Source: Lonicera japonica (Eukaryota > Streptophyta > Magnoliopsida > Dipsacales > Caprifoliaceae). Taken from it: a DNA stretch of 64,000 nt. Positions 24,809 to 35,079 of the stretch are shown here, one piece after another. Both the position numbers and the translations under genes were made by a program. The stretch spans positions 1 through 64,000 of the forward strand of contig JAKCWG010000344.1 in the NCBI GenBank assembly GCA_021464415.1, given 5' to 3'. Numbering within the stretch: position 1 is the first letter of the stretch; each line of letters starts with the position of its first letter. The notes under the pieces are model-generated. The model did no database searches. It worked only from the letters and a program-made list of their open reading frames with translations, and was not told the DNA's origin.

Positions 24809-26825
24809 TTTTAATAATTTATTATAACCTTTTGACTGTGTGGTCTAAAATACCCCTCACAATTTTTAACACTAACAAATATGAAAGACTCCAAATGGAG
24901 GATAAAATTTAAACAATCTCATTTTATTATTTTGAACATGACAAGAGAAAAAGAAATACCAATCTTTGGTCTCATATTACTTTAATTATTCATTGATCAT
25001 ATTTCAAAAAGTAATTGAAACTATAAATTTGACACAACTCAAAAAAGTTTAATTCTTTTAGTATTTATTCTTTATTTTCAATACCAATATTATTAATTTG
25101 TTCGGTGCAAGTTTGGTTTCCTAAATTTTATAAAAATTTTACTTTATTTATAAAACTTAAATAAATAAACAAAAAACAATTGAATTATGTTTACTCAACT
25201 TTTTATTACCAATAATAACATAAAATTTTGTTGCTTATTGAATTCATAAATGATTGTTTTAGAAAAAAATGACAACGTATAATTGTATAACTACAAATAT
25301 GCATATACTAAAATAAATAAAATATTTTTTTAAAAAAAATTATAAATATTGAATTCATAAATAAAATAGTTATTTAATGTACTTAGAATTAAGTAAAACT
25401 CAAGAAATATTTAGTGAGACGAGAAAGTAGTTGACAACTGGATAGAGAGAATCTTGGGTGAGTATGACAAGACATACATGCCTCTAAGACTATGACGTTT
25501 CAAAGAGAGCGAGAAAAAATAAAGAAGAGGAGGTGCAGGAAATTAAACTGGGAGAGAAATAAATGTATGTAAGAGAGGCACTTTAATGGTGAGAAAACCT
25601 CTTTCTCTCTCAAACTAAAAAGGGTAAGGAAGTGAAAGAGCTTTTGTTTGTGGTAATGGATACACTACGGCACTTCCCTTGAGGCTAGCTAGCTAGCTTG
25701 CTTCTATGGTCTGCTCCGTCCTTCAATTCTCAGAATCCTCAGTCGTCTGTTAGGTTGCTTTCAATCATCTGCTTTTTCTTGTTGACGCATGTTTCTTTTT
25801 CCTCTCTCTCATCCTTCTCATTTTAGATTTCCTTTGGATTTTGTTCTCACTTGAATTTCAATTTCCCCAATTTACCCCCCTCCTCCCCCAACCCGTTTGT
25901 ACGGAACTCCTCATCTATCTTTGATAGATACATTTGAGAAAAATGCATTTGGGGACACCGCACACACCAATTCCCACTCCCTTACGTGGTCATTCAATTC
26001 TATTTTTTCCTTTTTTTTTTTGTTAAAATGACAAATATGCCCTTGTATATTGTTGCAAGATTAACATACAAATAGAGATTGAGTATTATTACTAAAGCAA
26101 TTGCTTCTTACCAGAATAATTTTATGTCAATTTGAAAGTATCAAAGTTGATGTAGTTTGTTTTGGCAAGGAACTATTTTGTTGACAATAACATTTTCTTA
26201 AAAATATTCAAATAAAATAAGAAAGCAATGTAAATTAATTTTTACTTTTTACTTAAACAAAGACGTCTCCGTGTTTCTTTTCTTTTTCTCTTCTTTCTTA
26301 TCAAATGTCAAGAGATTCGCAAAATATTATTTATAACCTAAATTTTGAGACTCGCATCAAGTGGAATGTCTCCGACACTTTCATGAAATGTACGTTTTTC
26401 AGGTCTTTGCAAGACAAGAACATTCAAATTGAAGAAGGGCATATCTGTCATTTCAACTTTTCTCTTGTTTTTATTCACTTTGGAGATCTTTTTGCACGCG
26501 ACTCTTTACTTCGTAATATATCGTCAACAAGCCTATGATTTGTTTAAACTTACGCAGCTTTGCTGTTACATTAGGAGGCCCGTACCGGCCTGCCTGTTTG
26601 GCTTTCACCAAATGAAGTTATAAATGCATCCAATAAACCAACTTTCCAAACTGAAATTTGAGTATCCTACACAACAACATAAAAACCAGGGCCAAGTAAT
26701 CCCAAATTTTGCCGGCTAATTAATCTTAAAATATACAAGTATATGCCTTGAGCATATCCTAATAATCTAGGCCTAAAATATGAACAAGACACATTGTGAC
26801 GGATAAACCCATAGATTATCTCACT
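24809..26825. other. AT-rich intergenic DNA, no gene seen
   Basis: AT-rich sequence with CT-rich and GA-rich patches around 25430-25920. Short frames at 26305-26623 lack domains and codon character. Nothing else is supported; a minor transcript from the CT-rich part cannot be excluded. Confidence 0.5.
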
Positions 26826-26832
26826 TATATAG
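26826..26832 (+). promoter_or_regulatory. TATA box of the dehydrogenase/reductase gene
   Basis: TATATAG lies 52 bases before the ATG at 26878, which implies a short leader of about 20 bases that is A-rich up to the start codon. Confidence 0.5.
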
Positions 26833-26877
26833 ATTGATTTAGCTGAAAACTATAATTACAATAAGAGCTAGAAAAAA

Positions 26878-27720
26878 ATGACTGAGCAAAAGGTTGTTCT
26901 AGTTACCGGGTGCGCCAAAGGTGGCATTGGTTATGAGTATTGCAAGGCATTCGCCGAGCAAAATTGTCGCGTATTTGCATCCGATATCTCCCAACGAATG
27001 CCTGATTTGGTAGACCTAAAAGTTGACGAAATCGAGACACTTGAGCTCGATGTCTTATCAGATGAAAGTGTGTCATCAGCCGTGAAGGCCATTATATCGA
27101 AATGCGGGCGTATCGATATTTTGGTTAATAATGCCGGTATAGGATGCCCAGGCCCACTAGCCGAGCTTTCGTTAGATGCCATTAAAAAGGCATACGAAAT
27201 TAATACGCTGGGCCAACTAAGGGTAACCCAACAAGTGGTTCCCTACATGGCATCCCAGCGTAGTGGGTGCATAGTAAACATAGGTAGTGTAGTGGGGAAA
27301 GTACCGACCCCTTGGGCCGGTGCTTATTGCGCTAGCAAGGCGGCGGTCCACGCCATGTCGAGTGCTTTGCGCCTTGAGTTGCGGCCATTTAGTATCAATG
27401 TGGTAGTGGTGGTTCCTGGGGCTATAAGATCGAACATTGGGAAAGACTCCACTGAGAGATTGGCGAATTGTGAGTGGAAACTTTATAAGGAATTTGAGGA
27501 GGCTATTGCTGAGCGTGCAAGGGCTTCCCAGGGTGGTAAAGCAACCGATGCAAAGGTATTTGCGAGGCATGTAGTGAAGAAAATTTTGAGTAGTAGAGCG
27601 CCTAAGCAAATTACGTTTGGGTATATGACTGGTCTGTTCGCATTGTTGTCCTGGTCTCCCCTTTGGGTGAGAGATCTCTTCTTTTCGACTCGATTCAAGT
27701 TGAACAAGAAGGTGGTTTGA
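26878..27720 (+). CDS. Short-chain dehydrogenase/reductase, similar to 1-acyl-DHAP reductase
   Basis: Intact single-exon frame of 280 residues. The Rossmann nucleotide-binding motif T-G-C-A-K-G-G-I-G is at 10-18, the structural N-N-A-G at 84-87, and the catalytic tetrad is N109, S137, Y150 and K154 (Y-C-A-S-K). A classical SDR of this length with the T-G-C-x-x-G-G-I-G form is closest to the AYR1 type, NADPH-dependent 1-acyldihydroxyacetone-phosphate reductases, which reduce an ether-lipid or lipid precursor. Substrate is inferred from overall resemblance only. Residues about 241-262 are hydrophobic with aromatic residues and could attach the protein to a membrane or lipid droplet, as known for this group. 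The start is the first ATG after an A-rich leader. Its higher G+C than the flanks and lack of damage say it is a live gene. Confidence 0.93.
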   Translation: MTEQKVVLVTGCAKGGIGYEYCKAFAEQNCRVFASDISQRMPDLVDLKVDEIETLELDVLSDESVSSAVKAIISKCGRIDILVNNAGIGCPGPLAELSLDAIKKAYEINTLGQLRVTQQVVPYMASQRSGCIVNIGSVVGKVPTPWAGAYCASKAAVHAMSSALRLELRPFSINVVVVVPGAIRSNIGKDSTERLANCEWKLYKEFEEAIAERARASQGGKATDAKVFARHVVKKILSSRAPKQITFGYMTGLFALLSWSPLWVRDLFFSTRFKLNKKVV

Positions 27721-29429
27721 GGTGTAATTTGTGATATTAGATATTTTTTTTTAAGTTATGGGGTTTGGTTAAAATTCATAATGGAACAATTAGTGACTTT
27801 TTTTGCTCGTGTTTTTTTTGTTTGTGCGTTTTGGTTTGAGGGGAGTTTGCTACTTCAATTCAATAAGATGTACTCGCGCGAGATAATATGTACCTTATGT
27901 TTGGAAAGGCCAGATCCAAAACTAATGAGGTTGTACCTTGAGATTTTAGGAGACAACAAAAATTAAATCTAGTGGTTGAGCATATACGTACGATAATTCT
28001 TGGAGTCCCCATTTGCTTCAAATTTATGTTTCTTTGTGTGATTCAAAATTTATAAGTAAAGTATTGTCTAGAGTTTGAATCATAGTATTTTAATTGACCT
28101 TGCTAAAATTCAAACTTAAAATAATAAATTATCAATTTATAATAATAGGACCCTAACATGAATTTAAAAATTGGTTCGAGCCACACTAATGCAAATACAT
28201 CATACAATATATCTCCTTCCCTGAAATTATAGTACCTTATGTGCTCGATTCTTTCAAATTTCAGGACACGAAAGGTACCACGCTGAATCTTAAAGTTGAA
28301 GGCTTAGTGACAAAAAAATTTAACTTTGATTAATGACTTGGGACCATTGGGTTCTATTTCCTTTACCCCTTCTGGAGAACTTTCTACTTGTTCATTTAAT
28401 TTGCCTCCTTCCCAAGCCAAGCAAGAGTAACCAATATAGGAAAGGAAAGCTTGTCCATGCTGTAAATATGTGGAGCTTGGTCCGACAGTACGTGTGAATG
28501 AATTTAAAGAACACACCGATATATCTAATAGACTTATATTATAGTCTACGTACATGGCTTGAAGCATAACGGTCCAACCAAGGTAAAGACGGACACTAAA
28601 GATCGAGTTTTGATCAACACCTCATTACTTACAAATGAAATTAATTAAAAGAAGACAATGAAATTGTAATTCAAATGATCGATCTCACTATTTAAATTTT
28701 CTATTAGTGAAAAAGGCAGAAACTCTTAATATTAAAAGATCAAGCAAGGTTCCAACTTCATTTGTGTCTGCCAATATCAAATCTATTTAGAAACGATGGA
28801 TAGATAAAGAGTTATTCTCATTTTTACAACTCAATTATATTATTTTCATAAAATTTTACTCTAATAGTTATCCTCATTTTTACGACTCAATTATATTATT
28901 TTCATAAAATTCTACTATGATTATAAGATTATTAAATAAATAAGGAAAGGAAAAGAGAAAATTGAGGCACACGCCAAAATTAAGGGAGGTTGTGTGACAA
29001 AGGAACTAAAGAAGTTCCATTCCATTTATGGAGAGGTAGAAAACAAGCTCAATTTGATTAGGGCATGCACTAATTTTAGTAAAAAAAACAATGGAGGGGC
29101 AATTAGCCCTACAGAGAGAGGTTGGTGGTGGGTTTACTTACTCATCATTACTATAATCAAAAGGAGAAGAGGGGCCTCCTCTTCCTCTTCCTCTTCTTTC
29201 ACATTTCCCCCTCAGTCCCTAGTAGTAGTAGTAGTGCATTTCCTTTTCTTTTCTTTTCCCAAACCAAATCATTTCCCCATAGAAAATCTGTCTCCATGAA
29301 ACTTTGTCATGCAAAATTTGCATGCAATAAAAAATGATTTATTCTTTCAATTTTTTTTTCCTTAGATTTTTCAAATTTAGGTTCGATGAAATAGTGAAAA
29401 AAAAGGGTAAAACCTTACACCAAATGTAT
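27721..29429. other. 3' flank of the reductase gene and intergenic DNA
   Basis: The first part is probably the 3' untranslated region. A direct repeat of about 45 bases (TCATTTTTAC-GACTCAATTATATT type) occurs at about 28817-28855 and 28873-28912. A TCC/TTC-rich tract at about 29178-29200 explains the frames seen near 28994-29337. No gene is supported. Confidence 0.5.
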
Positions 29430-29533
29430 ATTATTCTATCTCAAATAAAGAGTTTACTATTTTCAGATTTTCTTCTTAACCATTAATTTCAGTAAAAAAT
29501 TAACTTGAACCCTTAATTTGAGATGGAGCAATA
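29430..29533. mobile_element. Short Stowaway-like MITE
   Basis: The start ATTATTCTATCTCAAATAAA and the reverse complement of the end, TTGCTCCATCTCAAATTAAG, share the CATCTCAAAT(A/T)AAG-like Stowaway core. The ends are near TA/AT steps, but the exact duplication is ambiguous. It is about 104 bases long and non-coding. Confidence 0.45.
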
Positions 29534-30780
29534 TTAAAAACCCTTAAAATAAGCCTAACTTGGGAAAATATTGAAGTATGGTCTCCATCATAAATTTTTT
29601 GCAGTTTTCCTTCTATGTCACAGATTGAGAGGATGATATATGATGCTTTGATTGAGACGATTGATATACAGTTATCCACTATACATGATACGAAATTAAA
29701 GCATCTTGGTTGCAGTTACAACGATAAATCAGGTTCGAGTTTTAGTTTGTTACTTGGAATCCTAAATTGATAAATTTTTGAGTGTCTTATAGTTCATATC
29801 AAAAAGTTGAATCATAAGCCGATGAGGCTAAAACTTTAATTCCATGTGAAATTACTATTATGGATTCTAGGAACAAATAAAACCTCAAACCAAATGAGCA
29901 CTAGATTTCACATGATCAGTTGCACAATCATGCTGTGTTAGTAAACAAGTCTGAACATACAAGACTTGAGATAAAGGCATAAGGTTTCAGATGCGGAAGA
30001 GTTGAAGGTATGAACATGCATGAAGTCCACATTCCTTTTACATATTGTGCAAATGTTTGCAAGGTTAACTTGATCTTGTTATAGTTACTGATATGCAGGT
30101 AAAATCAGCAGAAGTTCATTATATTTGGAGGAATAAGGAGGGTGTAAACCTCTTGAACCACTTTCTAGCGAGGTTAATGTAACTGAGGATCTAGGTTTCG
30201 TTATAGGAGTTGGGGCCATAAGGGAATGTCTTGGGATGGGCATTTGGCTTGATTTGATTTTGGTTATAATGTTGTAGGGGAGAATGGAGACCATTAGCCC
30301 TCTGGTTTTAACTTTGATATAACGGAATTGTTATGTTTATACACATGGATTTTTGGTTTTAAATACAAGAATGGTCCAAGAGATTAATTGTCAGAAGTTG
30401 ATAGTTGAACTGTTGCCAACATTTCAATGGACTCCTGCTTTTGAACGTTGGGACCAATAGTATTTTTTTAAAGATGTAATATGTGGAAATTGTCAAAACA
30501 ATATATTTATATAACCTCTTTAATGTAGGTAAAATAACAAAATGAACTTAATATGCAAGAAAATAATCACAATTTAACCAATACTTAGCATTTAAGTTAC
30601 ACATTTGAAGTTGTAGCACTTAGTGCATTAATTCTTCTATACAGAGTGACACACTCTTATCTTGCACTTCCACCACACTAAAACTCTCTCAACCGTTATC
30701 CGGTTAGAAGCTTCGGTCTCAATTTTTTGCAGTATTGCTATTTGCATACTCGTTTCCGTGTACATGCACCCACTCGACGA
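29534..30780. other. Intergenic DNA upstream of the AINTEGUMENTA-type gene
   Basis: No supported gene. The minus-strand frame at 30085-30294 has no recognisable domain. Sequence complexity is somewhat higher than in other intergenic parts, and the distal promoter of the next gene is expected here. Confidence 0.5.
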
Positions 30781-31228
30781 ACAGGAGACTAAGGTGTAGC
30801 ATTGCTCTAAAGAAAAAGAAAAAGAAAGAGAATTAGGCAGGTTGGAGCGGGAGGAAAAAGAAAAAGAGGAGGTCTTTCTCAAGCACGGATCCCAATGGAA
30901 TGCAGGAAGGATGCCCAGCATTGCTTGCTGGAACTCATTCTTTTTGTTTTGTTTAAAGGGACTTGCTTTGTTCTCTTTAGAAATCTTTTCACACACACAG
31001 AGAGAGAGAGAGAGAGAGCATTACGTTCAGGAATTCAGGTATTTATTAAGTTTTTTATTTATGGGGTTGTGCTTAGATTGATATATAGATTTTGTTCAAA
31101 TCACTCTGCAGCTACAAAACAAACGACCCCAGTTATATCAGAATGAAAGACTTATATCTATATGATTAGTTTATTAGTTTCCCAATGATTGAGTTGCCTT
31201 CCAGCAACTTAAAACTTGTGAAGAGAAA
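30781..31228 (+). promoter_or_regulatory. Probable 5' leader of the AINTEGUMENTA-type gene, with GA repeat, intron and upstream ORFs
   Basis: A GA repeat (about 30999-31018) and purine-rich DNA are typical of plant 5' leaders. A donor (CAG before GTATTT, intron from 31038) and an acceptor (CCAG ending at about 31204) suggest a leader intron of about 167 bases. Two upstream frames start at ATGs near 30842 and 30895; both cross the GA repeat. Their effect on translation is unknown, and exact transcript limits cannot be seen from sequence. Confidence 0.4.
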
Positions 31229-34200
31229 ATGAAACCTATGAGTAGTAGTAGTAGTGATAACAACAATAACTGGTTGGGTTTCTCTCTATCTCCTCACATG
31301 AACAACAACAACAACATGGATGGTCCTTCACTCCCTCACCCAGCTCCCTCTACTCTTGTGTCTTCTACAACTTCAGTACCAGCAGGCTTCTATAATCTCC
31401 CTTCTTATTTCAACTACTCACCCGTTTACACTGGAGCTGAGGCTGAAAATGGTGGCTTCTCCTCTCTTTTATCTATGATGCCACTCAAATCTGACGGTTC
31501 TTTGTGTATGATGGAAACCATCACTAGATCACAACCCAAGGTTAGCTTAACTTTTAACTCTGTTTTTGTTTTTGTTTCTTTTGCTTGTACCATGAAGTAC
31601 TATCTTGTTTAAGCTCATGTGGGTCTTCACTATTTTGACCTTTTTTTTTTAAGGAATGGTAACTCCAAATTCAACTCCAAAACTGGAGGATTTCTTTGGT
31701 GGTACAACAATGGGGACCCATCAATATGAAGCCAATGACAGAGAAGCTATGGCTCTAAGCTTGGACAGCATTTACTACAATCAAAACACAAACAATGAGA
31801 CCAGTAGTCAAGATTTCATTAACCACTTTCACAACTCTCAAGTCCAAAATTACGCAAATTACTCTGCATTTAGGGGCCACGATCCAGTGTACCATCCGCC
31901 GCAAGAGGAAGCTAAAGAAACCCACATTGAAAATTCCAACCTTCAGCTACCAACAATTGGGGAAGATGAAATCACAAGCATGAAGAACTGGGTTTCAAGA
32001 AACTACCCAAATGATCATCATCCATTTGAGCAGATTGGCTGCATGAGTCAAAATGGGTGTGAGCCTAGTGGGTCTACTATGGATGGTGCCATTAGGTATG
32101 GGGATTTGCAGTCTCTAAGCTTATCAATGAGCCCTGGTTCTCAAACAAGCTGTGTTTCACGGCAAATCTCACCTGCAGTTACTGATTGTGTGACCATGGA
32201 TACAAAGAAAAGAGGTTCTGAGAAAGTGGAACAGAAGCAGATTGTTCATAGGAAGTCTATTGATACATTTGGGCAGAGAACCTCACAGTATAGAGGTGTT
32301 ACAAGGTTAGTCTCTTTGCATGTTTCTTTTAATCAATCCTCTTCTTTCCTTTTGATCTTTTAATACTTGTTTTCTCTTTGTTAAGTTGCCATTTTCTTGC
32401 TAGTACTGCTTTTATTCTTTGTTATTGTTAGTCTGTCAAATTTTCCTTTTTGTTGGTTACTTTTATATAAATTCTGTTTTATAGATATATATATATATTT
32501 ATATGTATATCAATGTTCATCAGGCATAGATGGACTGGTAGATATGAAGCCCATTTATGGGACAATAGCTGCAAGAAAGAAGGCCAGAGCAGGAAAGGAA
32601 GACAAGGTTAAAACTACATCGACAATGTGACTTACACTCCATAAAACTTTGTCGCAAATTATGCTCTTGGCCTTACTAATACTTAATTTTACTAATTTTT
32701 CATGGTCTTGGTTGGTGGGGTTGGCTATTCAATCATAAAATTATTCAGTTTACCTGGGTAAGCCTTTATGCCTTTTCTTTTCTTTTCTAATTTTTGCTTC
32801 CTGTTTGTTGTATAAAAAATGATTCATCAATGAGTATATTATGTTTTTGTTTTTTAGGGGGTTATGATATGGAAGAGAAAGCTGCACGAGCTTACGATTT
32901 AGCAGCACTCAAGTATTGGGGACCTTCTACTCATATTAATTTCTCGGTAATATTTTGATACTCATAAGAACCTATCGATCTCTACGTTCTTCTTGAGGAA
33001 GTGAGATGTCAACTTCTGAATGTTGCAGGTGGAAAATTATCGACAAGAACTTGAAGAGATGGAGAAGATGACTAGACAGGAATATGTTGCTCACTTGAGA
33101 AGGTAAAGTTTTCACCTAAATTTGAGCTATATTAACAACTAAATGGCTGCATTACATTTTTTTTAATACTTAATATTTTTGCAGGAAAAGTAGCGGCTTC
33201 TCTAGGGGAGCTTCAATTTACAGAGGAGTAACAAGGTCTTAGTGTTGTCATTATTGGTAAATCCATAGTTGTATAGAAAATACTTACAATAATGCAAACC
33301 TGAAATATTTGTTTTTGTTTTGATTTTTTAGCAGACATCATCAACATGGCCGATGGCAAGCAAGGATCGGCCGAGTAGCGGGGAACAAGGACCTTTATCT
33401 AGGCACATTTAGTAAGTTCTTTGATTCTTGAGTTGATTTGGGCAATATTAGCTTTGCATTTTTGAGTTATGGTCTCTCTTTTTCATAACAGTGTAATGAT
33501 TCACATTTTCTGGAGAATGCGAAGCTGTATGTGGATTACAAATAGCATGTCTTTGTTCAAATTAGTACCTATTAGAATTTAGAAGAATAATACCCTCTGG
33601 CTATTAATAAACTTTTGTTATTGGTTATGTAAGGTGGGACTAAGGTGGTGTTTGTTTCAACCACTTAAATCTGAAAACTTAAAGTTTTTAGATTTAAGTG
33701 GTATCAAAGTTGTTTGTTTGGTAAAAAAATTAAGTGATTTACCATTTAAATCTGAAAATTTGCATCCAAAAAATTAAGTAGCAAGTTTACCACTTAAATC
33801 TGAAAACTTAAAACATCCCATTACAAAATACCTATTTCACCCTCATTAAAGTTTTAATCATGTAATCTAAATAGACTAATAAGGGCAAAATTGGCATATT
33901 AAAAAAAATTCAGTTTTCAGATGTGTTATATTCAAACAAACAACATTTTTTCAGATATAGTTTTCAGAAGTAAACAAACAATTTTTTCAGTTTCAGTTTT
34001 CAGTTTTCAGTTTCAGTTTTCAGATGTTTTATCAAACGCCACCTAAATCTTCTTGCCTGCATACGGTTCCTCCTTTTGTTTGTCATTTAGTGCACTGTTC
34101 CTTTATTATGGTTGTGCACCTTCTTTGCCCCTCCACCTGTGAACTATAACTTTTTTCGTACGCCCTTAGTAGTGTCACGTGGTACACCTGGCCAGTAATG

Positions 34201-35079
34201 AAGCTTCACATGGTACCCCCTTGCATACTGGGGGGCATGCCCATGTGCTGCGGCTTATGTGGCACATTTGTATTGGCTAAGAAGTACCATGTGATGATAC
34301 TCCAAGCGTACAACATTTGTTCTCCGTGCGAGTGGAGTCCACATGTAAGGGCAAGTTATACACCATGATATAAATTGTTGACCCAATATCAACTAAAGCT
34401 TATTTCTAGCTGTGAGATGGTGATCTAACAATAAAACCTACTTTTCTGTTTTCACTTTGATACAACTTCAGGCACTCAAGAGGAAGCCGCTGAGGCCTAT
34501 GACGTAGCGGCAATCAAATTTCGTGGAGTGAATGCGGTAACCAACTTTGACATATCAAGGTACGATGTGGAACGTATAATGGCAAGCAACACGCTTCTTG
34601 CCGGAGAACTAGCCAGGAGAAACAAGGGGGTAGAATCCAATACTGACGTCTCTAACCAAATTGTGGAATCCACCATCTCAAAAGAGAACAATGGAAACAT
34701 AGCTGACTGGAAAATGGTGGCAATGTATCAGTCCTCTCAACCTGATCAAAAACCAAGTGGTCTTGAAGATCATTTTCGGGCCCTGCCTTTCTCAATGGGG
34801 GCACAGCATTTGACCGATACAATGAGATCGGCTCAGGCAGGGGCAGAGGCAGTGGTGCACGCAAAAATGGGGAGCCACATGCCGAATGGTTATTCATTGG
34901 CGGCTACTTCGAGAGAAGGCAACTCTGATAAAAACAATAGCCTTCCAGTACTTATTACAGCACCTCCTTTGGCTTCCAAGTTTCTTGGCAATTCTACAAG
35001 TCCTATGACTTCATGGATCTCATCAGCCCAGCTGAGGCCTCATGCGCCACTTTTTGCTGCATGGGCAGATGCATCATAG
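31229..35079 (+). CDS. ANT: AINTEGUMENTA-type AP2 transcription factor, nine exons, one-base break at exon 1/2
   Basis: Exons: 31229-31540, 31654-32305, 32524-32606, 32749-32757, 32858-32946, 33029-33102, 33185-33235, 33335-33411, 34472-35079. The total is 1955 bases, one short of a full frame of about 651 residues. The two AP2 domains and linker are complete: first with [16 protein letters not shown] and V-Y-L-G-G-Y-D, second with [13 protein letters not shown] and Y-L-G-T-F. AINTEGUMENTA rather than PLETHORA or BABY BOOM is indicated by [10 protein letters not shown] in exon 1, [15 protein letters not shown] before the first domain, [11 protein letters not shown] after the second, and the terminal F-A-A-W-A-D. 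ANT controls organ size and cell number in lateral organs and ovules. The break lies between 31541 and 31653: exon 2 is open only from a frame needing one more base. Intron 8 holds a MITE. Confidence 0.92.
32749..32757 (+). other. 9-base microexon of the AINTEGUMENTA-type gene
   Basis: TTTACCTGG sits between an acceptor (TTCAG) and a donor (GTAAGC). With exon 3 ending in CAAG and exon 5 starting GGGG, it restores V-Y-L-G-G-Y-D of the first AP2 domain. A 9-base exon at this point is a known feature of AP2/ANT-group genes, and automatic gene finders often miss it. Confidence 0.93.
33644..34043. mobile_element. Tourist-like MITE in intron 8 of the AINTEGUMENTA-type gene
   Basis: TAA is duplicated on both sides (33641-33643 and 34044-34046). 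The ends GGTGGTGTTTG and CAAACGCCACC are reverse complements with one mismatch. The interior has further inverted runs of CTTAAATCTGAAAAC type. The 400-base insert makes intron 8 the longest intron after the start codon. It is non-coding. Confidence 0.75.

Noticed and set aside
28465..28500. Resemblance to miR166 (TCGGACCA on the minus strand)
   Set aside because: Only the first 8-9 bases match; no hairpin with a partner strand is visible.
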